DNA of 64,000 nucleotides from Fimbriimonadia bacterium (GCA_026129765.1 JAHCHP010000011.1:50805-114804); one strand, 5' to 3'; positions 7,470 to 15,842 are shown, counted from the first letter of the stretch. Made by a program: numbers and translations. The notes: generated from the sequence alone by a model not told the origin.

Positions 7470-8438
7470 ATGAATAGCAAAACCAACGGAAATGAATTGC
7501 TTTTTTTTGCAGGAACTTCTAATCCTGATCTCTCCAATCGAATCGCAGAACATTTGGGCATCGAAGTCGGGAAAATGATCTGTACTCGCTTCGCGGACGG
7601 CGAGGTGCGCGTGCAGGTTCAGGAAAGCGCGCGCGGGAACGACGTCTTTGTGATGCAATCCACCTGCGCGCCCGTGAACGACAACATCATGGAACTGCTG
7701 ATCATGCTCGATGCTTTCCGGCGCGCCTCTGCGCGGCGGATCACCGCCGTCCTTCCCTACTATGGGTATGCGCGTCAAGATAAGAAAATCAAGCCGCGCG
7801 AACCGATCTCTGCGCGCTTAGTGGCTGACCTCATCACCGAGGCGGGCGCGCACCGCGTCATGACTCTGGACCTGCATGCGGAGCAGATTCAAGGGTTCTT
7901 TGACCTGCCGGTAGATCACCTGTATGCGGGTCCTATCATCGGTCAATACCTGATTGACAGCGGAATCTTGGCGCAGGACATTGTGGTTGTGTCGCCGGAT
8001 GTGGCGGGCGTTACTCGCGCTCGCGCGTTGGCGGAGATGTTGGGCGCGCCGATTGCCATCATCGCGAAACGACGCCCCGAACCCAACAAAGTGGAAGTGA
8101 TGGAAATCATCGGTGATGTCTCCAATAAAGTGGCAATCATGATCGATGACATCATAGACACTGGCGGTTCGGTGGTGCAAGGCGCGGAAGCTCTCCAGCG
8201 GAGGGGCGCGACACGGGTGATTGTGGCATGTACCCATGCTGTTTTTTCAGGGAATGCGACGGAAAAGCTGCGCGATTCTTGCGTCGAAAAAGTCATCACC
8301 ACCGATACCATTCCGATGCCGCCCGGCAAGCGATTTGACAAACTGGTAACCCTCTCAGTGGCTCCGCTGGTCGCCAACGCCATTCAAAGAATCCACATCG
8401 ATGAATCGGTCAGCGCGCTTTTCAACAACTACCGCTGA
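7470..8438 (+). CDS. prs: ribose-phosphate pyrophosphokinase (PRPP synthetase)
   Basis: A protein of 322 aa. Family landmarks are FADGEVRVQVQESARGNDVF near the start, YYGYARQDKK (catalytic/ATP loop), DLHAEQIQGFFDLPVDHL (PRPP synthase signature) and the PRPP-binding loop MIDDIIDTGGS. It converts ribose-5-phosphate and ATP to PRPP for nucleotide, His and Trp synthesis. It starts 3 nt after glmU, a widespread gene order. Start ATG 7470 has a short purine-rich stretch (AAAAGAGGG) upstream, inside the glmU end. Confidence 0.97.
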   Translation: MNSKTNGNELLFFAGTSNPDLSNRIAEHLGIEVGKMICTRFADGEVRVQVQESARGNDVFVMQSTCAPVNDNIMELLIMLDAFRRASARRITAVLPYYGYARQDKKIKPREPISARLVADLITEAGAHRVMTLDLHAEQIQGFFDLPVDHLYAGPIIGQYLIDSGILAQDIVVVSPDVAGVTRARALAEMLGAPIAIIAKRRPEPNKVEVMEIIGDVSNKVAIMIDDIIDTGGSVVQGAEALQRRGATRVIVACTHAVFSGNATEKLRDSCVEKVITTDTIPMPPGKRFDKLVTLSVAPLVANAIQRIHIDESVSALFNNYR

Positions 8439-8452
8439 CAAAGACGGCTCTC

Positions 8453-8477
8453 CCCTCCCTTGCCATTCAAGGGAGGG
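8453..8477 (+). terminator. stem-loop after prs
   Basis: Perfect 10-bp stem CCCTCCCTTG/CAAGGGAGGG with a 5-nt loop, 14 nt after the prs stop. No T-tract follows, so it may act as an mRNA 3' barrier or Rho-assisted terminator. Confidence 0.5.
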
Positions 8478-8706
8478 CGAGGAGACTTGGGTCTACGCCC
8501 AGCAGTCCTCTCCAAACAGCATGCGCGTTTGCTTCTATTTTTTCTGTTAAAACTCCCGCCAAACAGCGCATCAGCCCTCTTCATTCAAGAGCCAAGCCCG
8601 TATCGGATGCTTCCCTCCCCCCTTTGACGGCGATTTTCGCGTGAAAGTTGCAAATATTTCTGGAAAATTTTAGCAAAACGACGCCTTCATTCTATAGAGG
8701 TCATGC
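8478..8706. other. non-coding spacer between prs and the sigma-factor locus
   Basis: No ORF with an RBS and no tRNA or known riboswitch fold was seen. It holds pyrimidine-rich stretches and ends at the promoter at 8707. Confidence 0.5.
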
Positions 8707-8714
8707 GGTATAAT
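8707..8714 (+). promoter_or_regulatory. -10 element (GG-TATAAT) of the tiny-ORF/sigma locus
   Basis: GGTATAAT at 8707-8714. It is followed by a strong RBS (GAGGAGGTG, 8751-8759) and ATG 8765. Confidence 0.65.
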
Positions 8715-8764
8715 CATGGTATCGTCTTTATACGGACGAAAATCTAACCGAGGAGGTGTATTCG

Positions 8765-8860
8765 ATGAGATTACAAACAATAATCAGGTTGCGCAAAGCA
8801 GGAACCGTCGCCTTTTGGGATTCGGCGCGATGGTCCGCTCCTCGGTGCCTCATGAGATGA
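8765..8860 (+). CDS. 31-aa small ORF upstream of the sigma factor
   Basis: The ORF from ATG 8765 reads MRLQTIIRLRKAGTVAFWDS and continues to 31 residues, basic and with two Trp. It has its own promoter core at 8707-8714, a strong GAGGAGG RBS 6 nt before the ATG, and a terminator-like hairpin (8909-8930) downstream, before the sigma gene. It resembles no family I know. It could be a leader peptide in a transcription-attenuation arrangement or a small protein in its own right. Translation is inferred only from the signals. Confidence 0.45.
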   Translation: MRLQTIIRLRKAGTVAFWDSARWSAPRCLMR

Positions 8861-8908
8861 GAACCCTCTAAATTTCCCCCTCATCCCCTGAACAGACCCC
8901 CGTGAGCG

Positions 8909-8934
8909 GAAACGCGCCCTACGGCGTTTCTTTA
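8909..8934 (+). terminator. terminator/attenuator between small ORF and sigma gene
   Basis: 7-bp stem GAAACGC/GCGTTTC with an 8-nt loop, followed by TTTATT. It lies 49 nt after the small ORF and 56 nt before the sigma start, with no obvious second promoter between, so read-through would be needed for sigma expression. Confidence 0.6.
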
Positions 8935-8989
8935 TTCAATCAACGAGCTTCACGGAGTTTTTTGCTGTCTGACAGGAGGATGATTTACT

Positions 8990-9589
8990 TTGAAAGAGTT
9001 AATCAAACAAGCGCAAAATGGAGATGAACGCGCTGTCAATCATTTGGTAAGTTTACTTTGGACACGTATCGAGCGTATGGCGGGATACTATGCCAGCCGC
9101 TGCCGCGAGGACTCGGGCGACCTGATGCAGGAGGCTTGGTTAGGCGCGTTAGACGCGCTAAAAAATGTGGATATGGAGACCGGCGATCCGCGCCAGTACC
9201 TTTTGAAACATGCCAAGTGGCGTATTCTGGACTATTTGAAATGGAGCCGGAGACGCAGGCACGAGCCGATAGAAGATCTGGAACTGTTGTGGCTGGAGGA
9301 TATGGAGAGTGATACCATTGCCCACGCCGATTGCAGCGAGTTCCTGAACCAGTTGAGCGTGAAGCAGCGCGAACTGCTGGAATACCTGCTTACCGGAGAC
9401 ACTTGGCGCGAAGCGGCTGGAAAATTAGGCTGCACTTCGGCGAATGTCGCCTATTACATGCGTCAAATCCGGCAAGCCTATCTCCGATGGGCAGCCGATG
9501 ATTCGGCTTTAGCGTTTTCGGGAACTCAGTCTATACAGCCATTGGCAGAACGGGAAACCGCTCTGACTACTTTCCGAGGAGGTGAATGA
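8990..9589 (+). CDS. sigma-70-family (ECF-like) RNA polymerase sigma factor
   Basis: A protein of 199 aa from TTG 8990, with AGGAGGA 9 nt upstream; the nearer ATG at 8980 is out of frame. Region 2 is visible in residues ~10-85 (HLVSLLWTRIERMAGYYASRC, then DLMQEAWLGALDAL, the region 2.2 core-binding helix) and region 4 in ~120-165 (LSVKQRELLEYLLTGDTWREA, then HTH LGCTSANVAYYMRQIRQAY). The 30 C-terminal residues are extra. There is no anti-sigma gene next to it; instead tiny ORFs lie on both sides. Regulation may be by attenuation. Targets unknown. Confidence 0.85.
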   Translation: MKELIKQAQNGDERAVNHLVSLLWTRIERMAGYYASRCREDSGDLMQEAWLGALDALKNVDMETGDPRQYLLKHAKWRILDYLKWSRRRRHEPIEDLELLWLEDMESDTIAHADCSEFLNQLSVKQRELLEYLLTGDTWREAAGKLGCTSANVAYYMRQIRQAYLRWAADDSALAFSGTQSIQPLAERETALTTFRGGE

Positions 9590-9639
9590 CTATGTCTACA
9601 CAAGCCATTGCATTTGCCCCTTTTAGGGGGCGGGCGTAA
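9586..9639 (+). CDS. 17-aa small ORF coupled to the sigma factor
   Basis: ATG 9586 overlaps the sigma stop codon (ATGA) and is preceded by GAGGAGGTG. The product would be MTMSTQAIAFAPFRGRA, or 15 aa from the second ATG at 9592. A terminator follows 38 nt later. The strong RBS at such a position is striking for so short an ORF. It may be real or a by-product of the purine-rich end of the sigma gene. Confidence 0.3.
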   Translation: MTMSTQAIAFAPFRGRA

Positions 9640-9677
9640 GCCCTCCAAATGGCGGGGCTTGCGCATGCAGGCTCCAA

Positions 9678-9720
9678 GCGGGAACCTGAAGGGTCAATCC
9701 CTCAAGGCTCCCGCCTTTTT
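9678..9720 (+). terminator. Rho-independent terminator of the sigma locus
   Basis: Long imperfect hairpin: GCGGGA (9678-9683) pairs with TCCCGC (9709-9714), with further pairing around a TCAAT loop, followed by CTTTTT. Confidence 0.8.
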
Positions 9721-9734
9721 GATTCTTCGCCGCT

Positions 9735-10697
9735 TTAATATTGCGGGTCCTGCGAGAAATGATGATGGGTCTCAATCGTGCGGATCGTGCCAGACCGGGA
9801 ACGCATCACGATAGAATGAGTCACTGCGCCCCACCCCGTATAACGCACGCCCCGGAGCAGGTTCCCCCCGGTGATACCCGTTGCAGCGAACAACACATTG
9901 CCATTTGCCATATCATCCATCGTAAGAACGCGATCCACATCGGAACTTCCTAAGAGGCTTTGGGCGCGGGAGCGTTCCGCGTCGTTCCTAAAAATGAGTC
10001 TGCCCTGTATCTCGCCGCCCATACATAAGCAAGACGCCGCTTGAAGAACGCCTTCCGGCGCGCCGCCGATGCCCATCAAGACATCCACCTCGCCTTCTGG
10101 GTCTAATGCCTCTAAACCCAGAGACAAGTCACCGTCCGATACCAGTCGGATGCGCGCGCCAGAGCTTCGGATGTCTTTGATGAGTTCCTCGTGGCGAGGG
10201 CGGTCCAGGACACCCACCGTCAGGTCCTGCACCTCTTTGTTCAAACATTTTGCGATGACCTTCAAGTTCATGCGCACTGGCAGCGTGATATCGACCGCGC
10301 CTTTGGCAGCAGGTCCCACCACTAATTTATCCATATAGATGTCCGGCGCATTCAACAACTGCCCTTCATCGGTAATCGCTGCTGCCATGACGCTGATGGC
10401 TCCGGGCGCGCCGTTTGCCACCAGATTGGTGCCTTCCACCGGGTCCACCGCGATTTGCACATCATAGCCCTTGCCATTGCCGACTTCCTCGCCGATGAAA
10501 AGCATGGGCGCTTCATCGCGTTCGCCTTCACCGATCACCACAACCCCGCGGATATCCACATCATTTAATGCGCGCCGCATGGCTTCACAAGCCGCATGAT
10601 CGACCGCATGCCGGTCGCCCTTACCTACCCACCGCCCTGCGCTCAGGGCAGCCGCCTCTGTGGCGCGCATAAAATCCATTCCTAAATTTCGTTCCAT
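9735..10697 (-). CDS. glpX: class II fructose-1,6-bisphosphatase (GlpX)
   Basis: A protein of 320 aa from ATG 10697, which has GGAGGT 9 nt upstream; ATG 10721 lies before that RBS. Landmarks are GKGDRHAVDHAACEAMR, VVIGEGERDEAPML (metal-binding), AVDPVEGTNLVANG and GIGGAPEGVLQAASC. The enzyme removes the 1-phosphate of fructose-1,6-bisphosphate in gluconeogenesis (some homologues also use sedoheptulose-1,7-bisphosphate). It is the last gene of a minus-strand run after rapZ and yvcK, with an 80-nt gap to yvcK. Confidence 0.95.
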   Translation of the reverse strand: MERNLGMDFMRATEAAALSAGRWVGKGDRHAVDHAACEAMRRALNDVDIRGVVVIGEGERDEAPMLFIGEEVGNGKGYDVQIAVDPVEGTNLVANGAPGAISVMAAAITDEGQLLNAPDIYMDKLVVGPAAKGAVDITLPVRMNLKVIAKCLNKEVQDLTVGVLDRPRHEELIKDIRSSGARIRLVSDGDLSLGLEALDPEGEVDVLMGIGGAPEGVLQAASCLCMGGEIQGRLIFRNDAERSRAQSLLGSSDVDRVLTMDDMANGNVLFAATGITGGNLLRGVRYTGWGAVTHSIVMRSRSGTIRTIETHHHFSQDPQY

Positions 10698-10777
10698 TGA
10701 TTGAAGACCTCCAGACTTCATTGTCAGTACCTATTTATTTTGGCTTTTAGGGACATTTTCCTGCCACTGAACCGGCA

Positions 10778-12085
10778 TCACTTCCCCAGCTTGAAAATCG
10801 CTTCTGCCAAGCGAAGCGGGTCATGGCGAACCACATCGCTTTCGCTGATATAGTTCCCCAATACGGGGCGGTAGCCCATGGCGCGTATCCTGTCCGCATC
10901 CCCTTCCACCAGTTCTTGACCGCTCTGCCGGTATTTCTCGATCAGTTCGGTATGCGGCGCAGCGTTATTGACAAGCGCGTAATCGAAAATGCGTTTTCCC
11001 ACATGCCCCTCCAGAATGCGGATATGATCCGAGGCAGTGAAATGGTCGGTTTCGCCCGGCTGAGTCATCACATTACAGACATAGATGCGTGTCGCGTCGG
11101 CATGATGAAGCGCGTCCGCCAATCCTTGTACCATCAGATTCGGCAACACACTGGTAAACAAACTTCCCGGACCCAGCACAATGATGTCGGCATCTCGAAT
11201 GGTATCGATGGCTTCCTGGAGGGGCTGCGCGTCTGGAGGGTCCAGATACATCCGCCGGATACGACTCGGATACTCTACAATCGCGGTCTCCCCTGTGACC
11301 ATGCTGCCATCTTCCATCTCCGCTTTCAATGCTACCTGCGTCAGCGTGGAGGGCAAGACCCGCCCGCGAATCGCCAAAACCTTGCTGATCTCTTTGACCG
11401 CGCGCTCAAAGTCGCCGGTCAGATTGGTCATCGCTGCAATGAGCAAATTACCAAAAGAGTGTCCCGATAGCCCGCTGGCGTTGGTATTAAAACGATATTG
11501 GAATAAGGCGGTCATGGTCGGTTCCGCATCTGCCAATGCCACCAAGCAGTTGCGTATGTCGCCGGGCGGCAGCACGCCCAGCTCAGTTCGGAGCCTGCCC
11601 GAAGAACCGCCATCATCCGTCACCGTCACGATTGCCGTAATGTTCGCCGTGTAGCGCTTCAAACCGCGCAGCAAAGTAGACAATCCGGTACCGCCGCCAA
11701 TCACCACAATATGCCTGCCCTGCGCAGTAAGGCTGTGGCGCGCCAACACGTCCCACACTCTCCCACTGGAGCGGGGTTGTAGAATATGTACCACTGTTTT
11801 CCAGGCGCGGCGCAATCCCCACCACCAAATACCCAACCCCAAGGCTGCCAGCCCCAACCCAAGCCCCCAACGCGCCAAGCGCGCGCTCTGGGCGGTCATG
11901 GTATGATCGCGTATCCAGGCATTCAGCGAGTCTGTTAGCTCCTTTAGCCAGAATAGCGGCGCATCGCCCAGCGCAATGAGCGCGCCCAACACAATCACCA
12001 AAACCCCCAGGCCAGACACAAAGAGCCATCGCTTGATTTTGATACCGGGCAGTAGCCATCGCCAGCGCGTGATGTCCCTTTTCAT
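10778..12085 (-). CDS. yvcK: YvcK-family UDP-GlcNAc-binding gluconeogenesis factor with N-terminal membrane anchor
   Basis: A protein of 435 aa. Residues ~115-430 form the YvcK/CofD-like Rossmann domain: VVIGGGTGLSTLLRGLKRY, VTVTDDGGSSGRLR, LGVLPPGDIRNCLVALAD and later VLGPGSLFTSVLPNL. The first ~100 residues hold two hydrophobic helices (starting WLFVSGLGVLVIVLG and ARWGLGLGLAALGLGIWWWG) absent from the Bacillus protein, so this form is probably membrane-bound. In Firmicutes YvcK binds UDP-GlcNAc and is needed for growth on gluconeogenic carbon and for cell-wall synthesis. It follows rapZ by 3 nt, the common rapZ-yvcK order. whiA, the usual third member, is absent. Confidence 0.93.
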   Translation of the reverse strand: MKRDITRWRWLLPGIKIKRWLFVSGLGVLVIVLGALIALGDAPLFWLKELTDSLNAWIRDHTMTAQSARLARWGLGLGLAALGLGIWWWGLRRAWKTVVHILQPRSSGRVWDVLARHSLTAQGRHIVVIGGGTGLSTLLRGLKRYTANITAIVTVTDDGGSSGRLRTELGVLPPGDIRNCLVALADAEPTMTALFQYRFNTNASGLSGHSFGNLLIAAMTNLTGDFERAVKEISKVLAIRGRVLPSTLTQVALKAEMEDGSMVTGETAIVEYPSRIRRMYLDPPDAQPLQEAIDTIRDADIIVLGPGSLFTSVLPNLMVQGLADALHHADATRIYVCNVMTQPGETDHFTASDHIRILEGHVGKRIFDYALVNNAAPHTELIEKYRQSGQELVEGDADRIRAMGYRPVLGNYISESDVVRHDPLRLAEAIFKLGK

Positions 12086-12088
12086 GCG

Positions 12089-12946
12089 CTATCCCTCCCG
12101 CCTTGCGATGTCGCGATGATCGACGGTGGGCGCATACCCCTGTGACTCTAAACGACGGTTCAGTTCTTCTATCATGGCCACGGAACGATGCCGTCCCCCC
12201 GTGCAGCCGATAGCAATCGTGAGGTAGGCTTTTCCTTCGCGCTCGTATTCGGGAATGACGAAATCAAGCAGGTTGTAGAGATGCTGCTGGAAAACTTGGG
12301 TGTTTGGATCACGAAGAATGTAAGTTAGAACATCGGCGTTTTTGCCCGTTTTGGGTTGTAAATGAGGCACATAATGTGGGTTCTTCAGGAAACGAACATC
12401 AAAGACCAAGTCCGCATCGCCCGGCATCCCATGCTTAAAACCAAACGAAATGAGTCGAATTCGCATCCGCGAACGAGCGGTGTTCAACGCGAACTCTTGA
12501 GCAATCCACGCGCGCAAATCGGCAGCGCGCATGCGAGTAGTATCCAGAGTCAAGTCCGCAATCGCGCGCAAAGGCGCAAGCCTCTCTCGCTCCAGCCGAA
12601 TCGCTTGAACCAAATCCGGCTGCTCATGAACCAGAGGGTGCGGACGACGGGTCTCTTTGAAGCGGCGAATCAGAATCTCTTCCGAGCAATCCATAAAAAG
12701 CAGTGTCAAAGGGTATTGCGCTTTCAACGCCTGCAAAGATGCTTCCGCTTGTAAAAGAGACTCGCCCCAGCGAGTATCCACAACGATGGCCATGGGCGCG
12801 CCATCCTGCATTTTGCTGGCAATCGCCGGCAGGAGTGAAGGAGGTAAATTATCGGTGCAATGATAGCCCATATCCTCCAGGGTTTGAATCGCAAGCGTTT
12901 TACCTGCGCCTGAGATGCCTGTCACCACCAGCCAATTAGCTGCCAT
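12089..12946 (-). CDS. rapZ: RNase adapter / nucleotide-binding protein RapZ (YvcJ)
   Basis: A protein of 285 aa from ATG 12946, with GAGGGGGG upstream; this matches the usual RapZ length, while the longer frame to 13030 would lie within the upstream gene. The Walker A loop is GISGAGKT at residue ~10, followed by TLEDMGYHCTDNLPPSLLP. The C-terminal domain has FGFKHGMPGDADLVFDVRFL and IGCTGGRHRSVAMIEEL, the conserved C-terminal signature. In enterobacteria RapZ controls glmS sRNA decay according to glucosamine-6-phosphate. Here, next to yvcK, it probably signals aminosugar status; the mechanism is not shown. It overlaps the upstream membrane gene by 11 nt. Confidence 0.95.
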   Translation of the reverse strand: MAANWLVVTGISGAGKTLAIQTLEDMGYHCTDNLPPSLLPAIASKMQDGAPMAIVVDTRWGESLLQAEASLQALKAQYPLTLLFMDCSEEILIRRFKETRRPHPLVHEQPDLVQAIRLERERLAPLRAIADLTLDTTRMRAADLRAWIAQEFALNTARSRMRIRLISFGFKHGMPGDADLVFDVRFLKNPHYVPHLQPKTGKNADVLTYILRDPNTQVFQQHLYNLLDFVIPEYEREGKAYLTIAIGCTGGRHRSVAMIEELNRRLESQGYAPTVDHRDIARREG

Positions 12947-13568
12947 CGCCCCCCTCGCTGTCGCTTTTGCGATGATCAAAGGCTTGCGACTCGCCCAAAC
13001 CGCTGCCCGATTGGAAATGCCCTGCCCCATTCGAGAGGTCTATCATAGGCGGGGGCAGCTCATCCGTTTTTTGGGGATAGATCAACGATGCAACCCATCC
13101 CTGAATAAGCCCTGCCAACAATCCAGCCAATAAAGCGGCGTCCGCGCTTTCCACCAAATAACCCACAAAGGAGATATTCCAGTAGTCAGAATGGGTGGCG
13201 CGATAGAGCATATAGAGCATGGTGCCGCTTAACACAATGCCTGACAACATGAGAAAAGCTCGTCTTGAGCGAACACGGAAAACCGTCGCGCCTAAAAGAC
13301 CGATGGTAACCGGAATCCCCGCCAACGCGCTCATGCCTGCTGACTCCTGCCAATACATGCTGGGCTGAATATCCAACGCGACAATCAACCGCTCACGCCA
13401 AGAGTAAGGTGGCTCACGATCCACCACTTCAGAGCCATAGCGGTCTTCAAAACGGTTTTCCATACGTGAACGCGATGCATCCACGCCCCGAACAACGCCC
13501 TCGAAAGAGGCGCACACCAACGCGTAGAGCAGCAGTATCTTGAACAACCCCAGCAATAATCGTCTCAT
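12936..13568 (-). CDS. hypothetical membrane protein (three to four helices)
   Basis: A protein of 210 aa, family not recognised. Hydrophobic stretches are LLLGLFKILLLYALVCASF (N-terminus), LAGIPVTIGLLGATVF, FLMLSGIVLSGTMLYML and ADAALLAGLLAGLIQGWVAS. Between the first and second is a charged loop with MENRFEDRYGSE. The C-terminal ~40 residues are hydrophilic, with PPPMIDLSNGAG. It is coupled at both ends: ATGA overlap with the upstream holin-like gene and an 11-nt overlap with rapZ. A link with cell-envelope or aminosugar control is inferred from position only. Confidence 0.8.
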   Translation of the reverse strand: MRRLLLGLFKILLLYALVCASFEGVVRGVDASRSRMENRFEDRYGSEVVDREPPYSWRERLIVALDIQPSMYWQESAGMSALAGIPVTIGLLGATVFRVRSRRAFLMLSGIVLSGTMLYMLYRATHSDYWNISFVGYLVESADAALLAGLLAGLIQGWVASLIYPQKTDELPPPMIDLSNGAGHFQSGSGLGESQAFDHRKSDSEGGDGS

Positions 13569-13960
13569 GTCTCTCGGTCAGAATCCCGCTTCTTCTTATT
13601 ATTGTCGGAAATTAGCAGCGCGCTCAGAAGCCCGTTCAACACCCCCAACACCACAGAGCCAAACAGCGCTGCCCAAAAACTGCCTACTTGAAAACCATAA
13701 GGCACGAGTGAAAACAACAGCCAGAAGAGCAGCGCATTCACGATAACGCCTGCCAACCCAAAGGTCAAACAGTTCGCCGGCGCGATCATAAATTTAATCA
13801 CACGAACCAGCGTCGCGTTCACCAACCCAACGAGCAGCGCCATGATCGCGTTCTCCACCCAAGACTCGCTGGGCTTCATATCCAGCCCAATCGCCGCGCC
13901 AAGTTTGAAGGTCAAATATAAGGCGACCGCAAAGATAATCCATTTCAGCACAAACTGCAA
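13565..13960 (-). CDS. phage-holin-4_2-like (superfamily IV) membrane protein
   Basis: From a TTG at 13960 with GGGAGGAG 7 nt upstream the product has 131 aa; an ATG frame extends to 14014 but has no RBS and would include a TACAAT promoter-like element. Four membrane helices are visible: FVLKWIIFAVALYLTFKLGA, ENAIMALLVGLVNATLVRVI, LTFGLAGVIVNALLFWLLF and FWAALFGSVVLGVLNGLLSALL. The N-terminal pattern and CLTFGLAGVIVNALLF fit the widespread four-helix family named after mycobacteriophage holins. These chromosomal homologues are not lysis genes. Function unknown. Confidence 0.8.
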   Translation of the reverse strand: MQFVLKWIIFAVALYLTFKLGAAIGLDMKPSESWVENAIMALLVGLVNATLVRVIKFMIAPANCLTFGLAGVIVNALLFWLLFSLVPYGFQVGSFWAALFGSVVLGVLNGLLSALLISDNNKKKRDSDRET

Positions 13961-14093
13961 TTGTAGGCTCCTCCCTATCTCCTTAATTGTACCTGTATTG
14001 AACATGAGGCACACCGCGAGAAGAGAATTTTCTATCTTGAAGAGGAATTTTCAGAACGACTCACATAGTCATCGGTCAAAACCGTATTATTGC

Positions 14094-14121
14094 TTGCATT
14101 TCCGATTTATTAGGGTATAAT
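14094..14121 (+). promoter_or_regulatory. promoter of the pseudopilin pair
   Basis: TTGCAT (14094-14099), 16-nt spacer, TATAAT (14116-14121) with GGG directly upstream. The start codon is at 14150, with GGAGGGAAG in between. Confidence 0.75.
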
Positions 14122-14149
14122 CAAGTTCATAAAGCAATGGAGGGAAGCA

Positions 14150-14911
14150 ATGAATCACAGAAAAAACGCTTTTACCTTGATTGAACTGCTGGTCGTGATA
14201 GCTATTATCGCGATTTTGGCGGCAATCTTGTTTCCCGTTTTCGCTCGCGCGCGAGAGAAGGCGCGCCAATCGCAGTGCGTGTCTAATCTTAACCAGATTT
14301 CCAAAGCCTGCTTAGCCTATGCTTCCGACTATGATCAAACGATGCCGGTGGTTGCCTGGGCAGTCCGCCCAACGCCCCCCAATGCTCCTTTATGGACCGA
14401 GCTAATTGCGCCCTATGTCAAAAACGAGGGCGTTTTCAAATGTACTTCTGAAAGCAAAGCGGTTTACGGCGCAAATTGGGAGAACCGGTTCAAACTCTCT
14501 TACGGGATGAACTGGTTTTGGGGGTTCCCTTACACCACCAGCATGGATTTTGTCGTGCAGTTGACAAAACTCACGCGACCCGCCGCGTCCATCTTAGTCA
14601 TGGACAGCGTTCCCATTGATCCTGTTGCCGATCCCTTAGGAGGGTTCATGGTAACGCCGTTTGGTTATGACAACCGGAACTATGCGCTGCCAATGAACAA
14701 AACCAGCGGCTATTCTACGCGGCACGACGAAGGCACGGTGGTTACTTTTGCAGACGGGCATGCCAAATGGTTCCGGGGCGATCAACTGTATGCGAGAGAC
14801 GGCGCGGGCAACCCGATCATCCGACCGCAAAACGACGAGACCCTGTTTGACTGCAATCCCGTCAAATTGAAATGGGCAGTGCATTTGGGCGACAACCCGA
14901 ACTGCCGGTAA
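14150..14911 (+). CDS. pseudopilin-like protein with H-X9-DG motif (DUF1559-like)
   Basis: A protein of 253 aa. The type IV prepilin leader is short (MNHRKNA) and followed by [19 protein letters not shown], with Glu at +5 of the expected mature protein; a prepilin peptidase would cleave before the Phe. The remainder is a C-terminal globular region with a conserved H-X9-DG motif ([17 protein letters not shown]) known from prepilin-like families expanded in Planctomycetes and Armatimonadota. It starts 29 nt after a clear -10 and is followed after 12 nt by a second such gene. Location: inner membrane or pseudopilus/cell surface. The exact function of this family is unknown. Confidence 0.9.
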   Translation: MNHRKNAFTLIELLVVIAIIAILAAILFPVFARAREKARQSQCVSNLNQISKACLAYASDYDQTMPVVAWAVRPTPPNAPLWTELIAPYVKNEGVFKCTSESKAVYGANWENRFKLSYGMNWFWGFPYTTSMDFVVQLTKLTRPAASILVMDSVPIDPVADPLGGFMVTPFGYDNRNYALPMNKTSGYSTRHDEGTVVTFADGHAKWFRGDQLYARDGAGNPIIRPQNDETLFDCNPVKLKWAVHLGDNPNCR

Positions 14912-14923
14912 GGAAGGTGCAAC

Positions 14924-15778
14924 ATGCGCGCGCAACGTGGCTTCACGCTCATTGAACTCTTAGTCGTTATCGCCATTATCGCCATTTTGGCAGCGATTCT
15001 GTTCCCTGTTTTCGCCAATGCTCGCAAAAAGTCTGAGCAAGCGGCTTGCTTGGCTCACCAGAAGCAAATCGGTCTGGCGGTCATGATGTATGTTCAGGAC
15101 TTTGATCAGGCTTACCCGCCCGCGGGCGAAGGCACAGGCGCAAATCCCAACTGGGCAGAACGGGTCAATCCTTACGTCAAAAGCTTAGAACTGTTTACCT
15201 GCCCCACAGGGGGGATTGCTTACAACTATATCCGCCGGTCTTTTGGGCTGTCGCGCCAAGCGGCAGACCAGCTCTATGCCATCTACGGAGTCCGTAACTT
15301 CTCCGCGAACGCTTATGTGATCGCCTGGCTGAATCCGCCCTACCCGCGCGCCGGACCGGGCAGAATCCGATACGATGCAGATATCGAACAGCCCTCTCAA
15401 AGCATCATGTTCAGCGAGTCAGTGGGAGTTGGCACAGTGCTTCACCGCGCCCCCGGCACCAACACGCCCGTACCCAACAATATGCAATGGTGGTGGGCGA
15501 TTTCGGACGAATGTTGGGTCTGCGCGGAGGCTGGGCGAGACCAGGACTTGGATGAGAATATTTGGACGAGCCTCTTGATTCATAATGGAGGCGCGAACTA
15601 TACCATGTCAGACGGACACGCCAAGTGGTACCGTCCTGACCAAACCTACATGCCACGCCGGTGTGAAGGGCAAATTCCCAAAGGTAACATGTGGCAATGG
15701 GGAGAAACAACCATAGAACGCTGTGGCAATGACTGCTCAGCAGCAATTCGAGCGTCGGTCACAAACTATTGTCGTTAA
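14924..15778 (+). CDS. pseudopilin-like protein with H-X9-DG motif (second of pair)
   Basis: A protein of 284 aa with leader MRAQRG and then [19 protein letters not shown], as in its neighbour. After the helix comes RKKSEQAACLAHQKQIGLAVM, also a family trait. The C-terminal part has HNGGANYTMSDGHAKWY, again exact H-X9-DG, and two late Cys-containing segments (ERCGNDC, TNYC at the end). RBS AAGGAAGGTG precedes ATG 14924. Beyond the leader helix it is clearly divergent from 14150-14911, so this is not a recent duplicate. Confidence 0.9.
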   Translation: MRAQRGFTLIELLVVIAIIAILAAILFPVFANARKKSEQAACLAHQKQIGLAVMMYVQDFDQAYPPAGEGTGANPNWAERVNPYVKSLELFTCPTGGIAYNYIRRSFGLSRQAADQLYAIYGVRNFSANAYVIAWLNPPYPRAGPGRIRYDADIEQPSQSIMFSESVGVGTVLHRAPGTNTPVPNNMQWWWAISDECWVCAEAGRDQDLDENIWTSLLIHNGGANYTMSDGHAKWYRPDQTYMPRRCEGQIPKGNMWQWGETTIERCGNDCSAAIRASVTNYCR

Positions 15779-15782
15779 ATCT

Positions 15783-15812
15783 AAAGGGTGTGCCGCCAAG
15801 GCGCGCCCTTTT
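15783..15812 (+). terminator. Rho-independent terminator after the pseudopilin pair
   Basis: 12-bp stem AAAGGGTGTGCC/GGCGCGCCCTTT (two G-T pairs), 5-nt loop, then TTTTCC. It lies just 4 nt after the stop and 31 nt before the next start codon. Confidence 0.8.
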
Positions 15813-15842
15813 CCTTACCTTAACAACAGGAGGTATTTTCTT

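Noticed and set aside
6966..7778. Long minus-strand ORF (270 aa) opposite glmU/prs
   Set aside because: It is antisense to two conserved genes, has no RBS and no recognisable domain.
15723..15842. N-terminal extension of the propeller protein
   Set aside because: It overlaps the pseudopilin gene and terminator; the signal peptide and RBS are at 15843.
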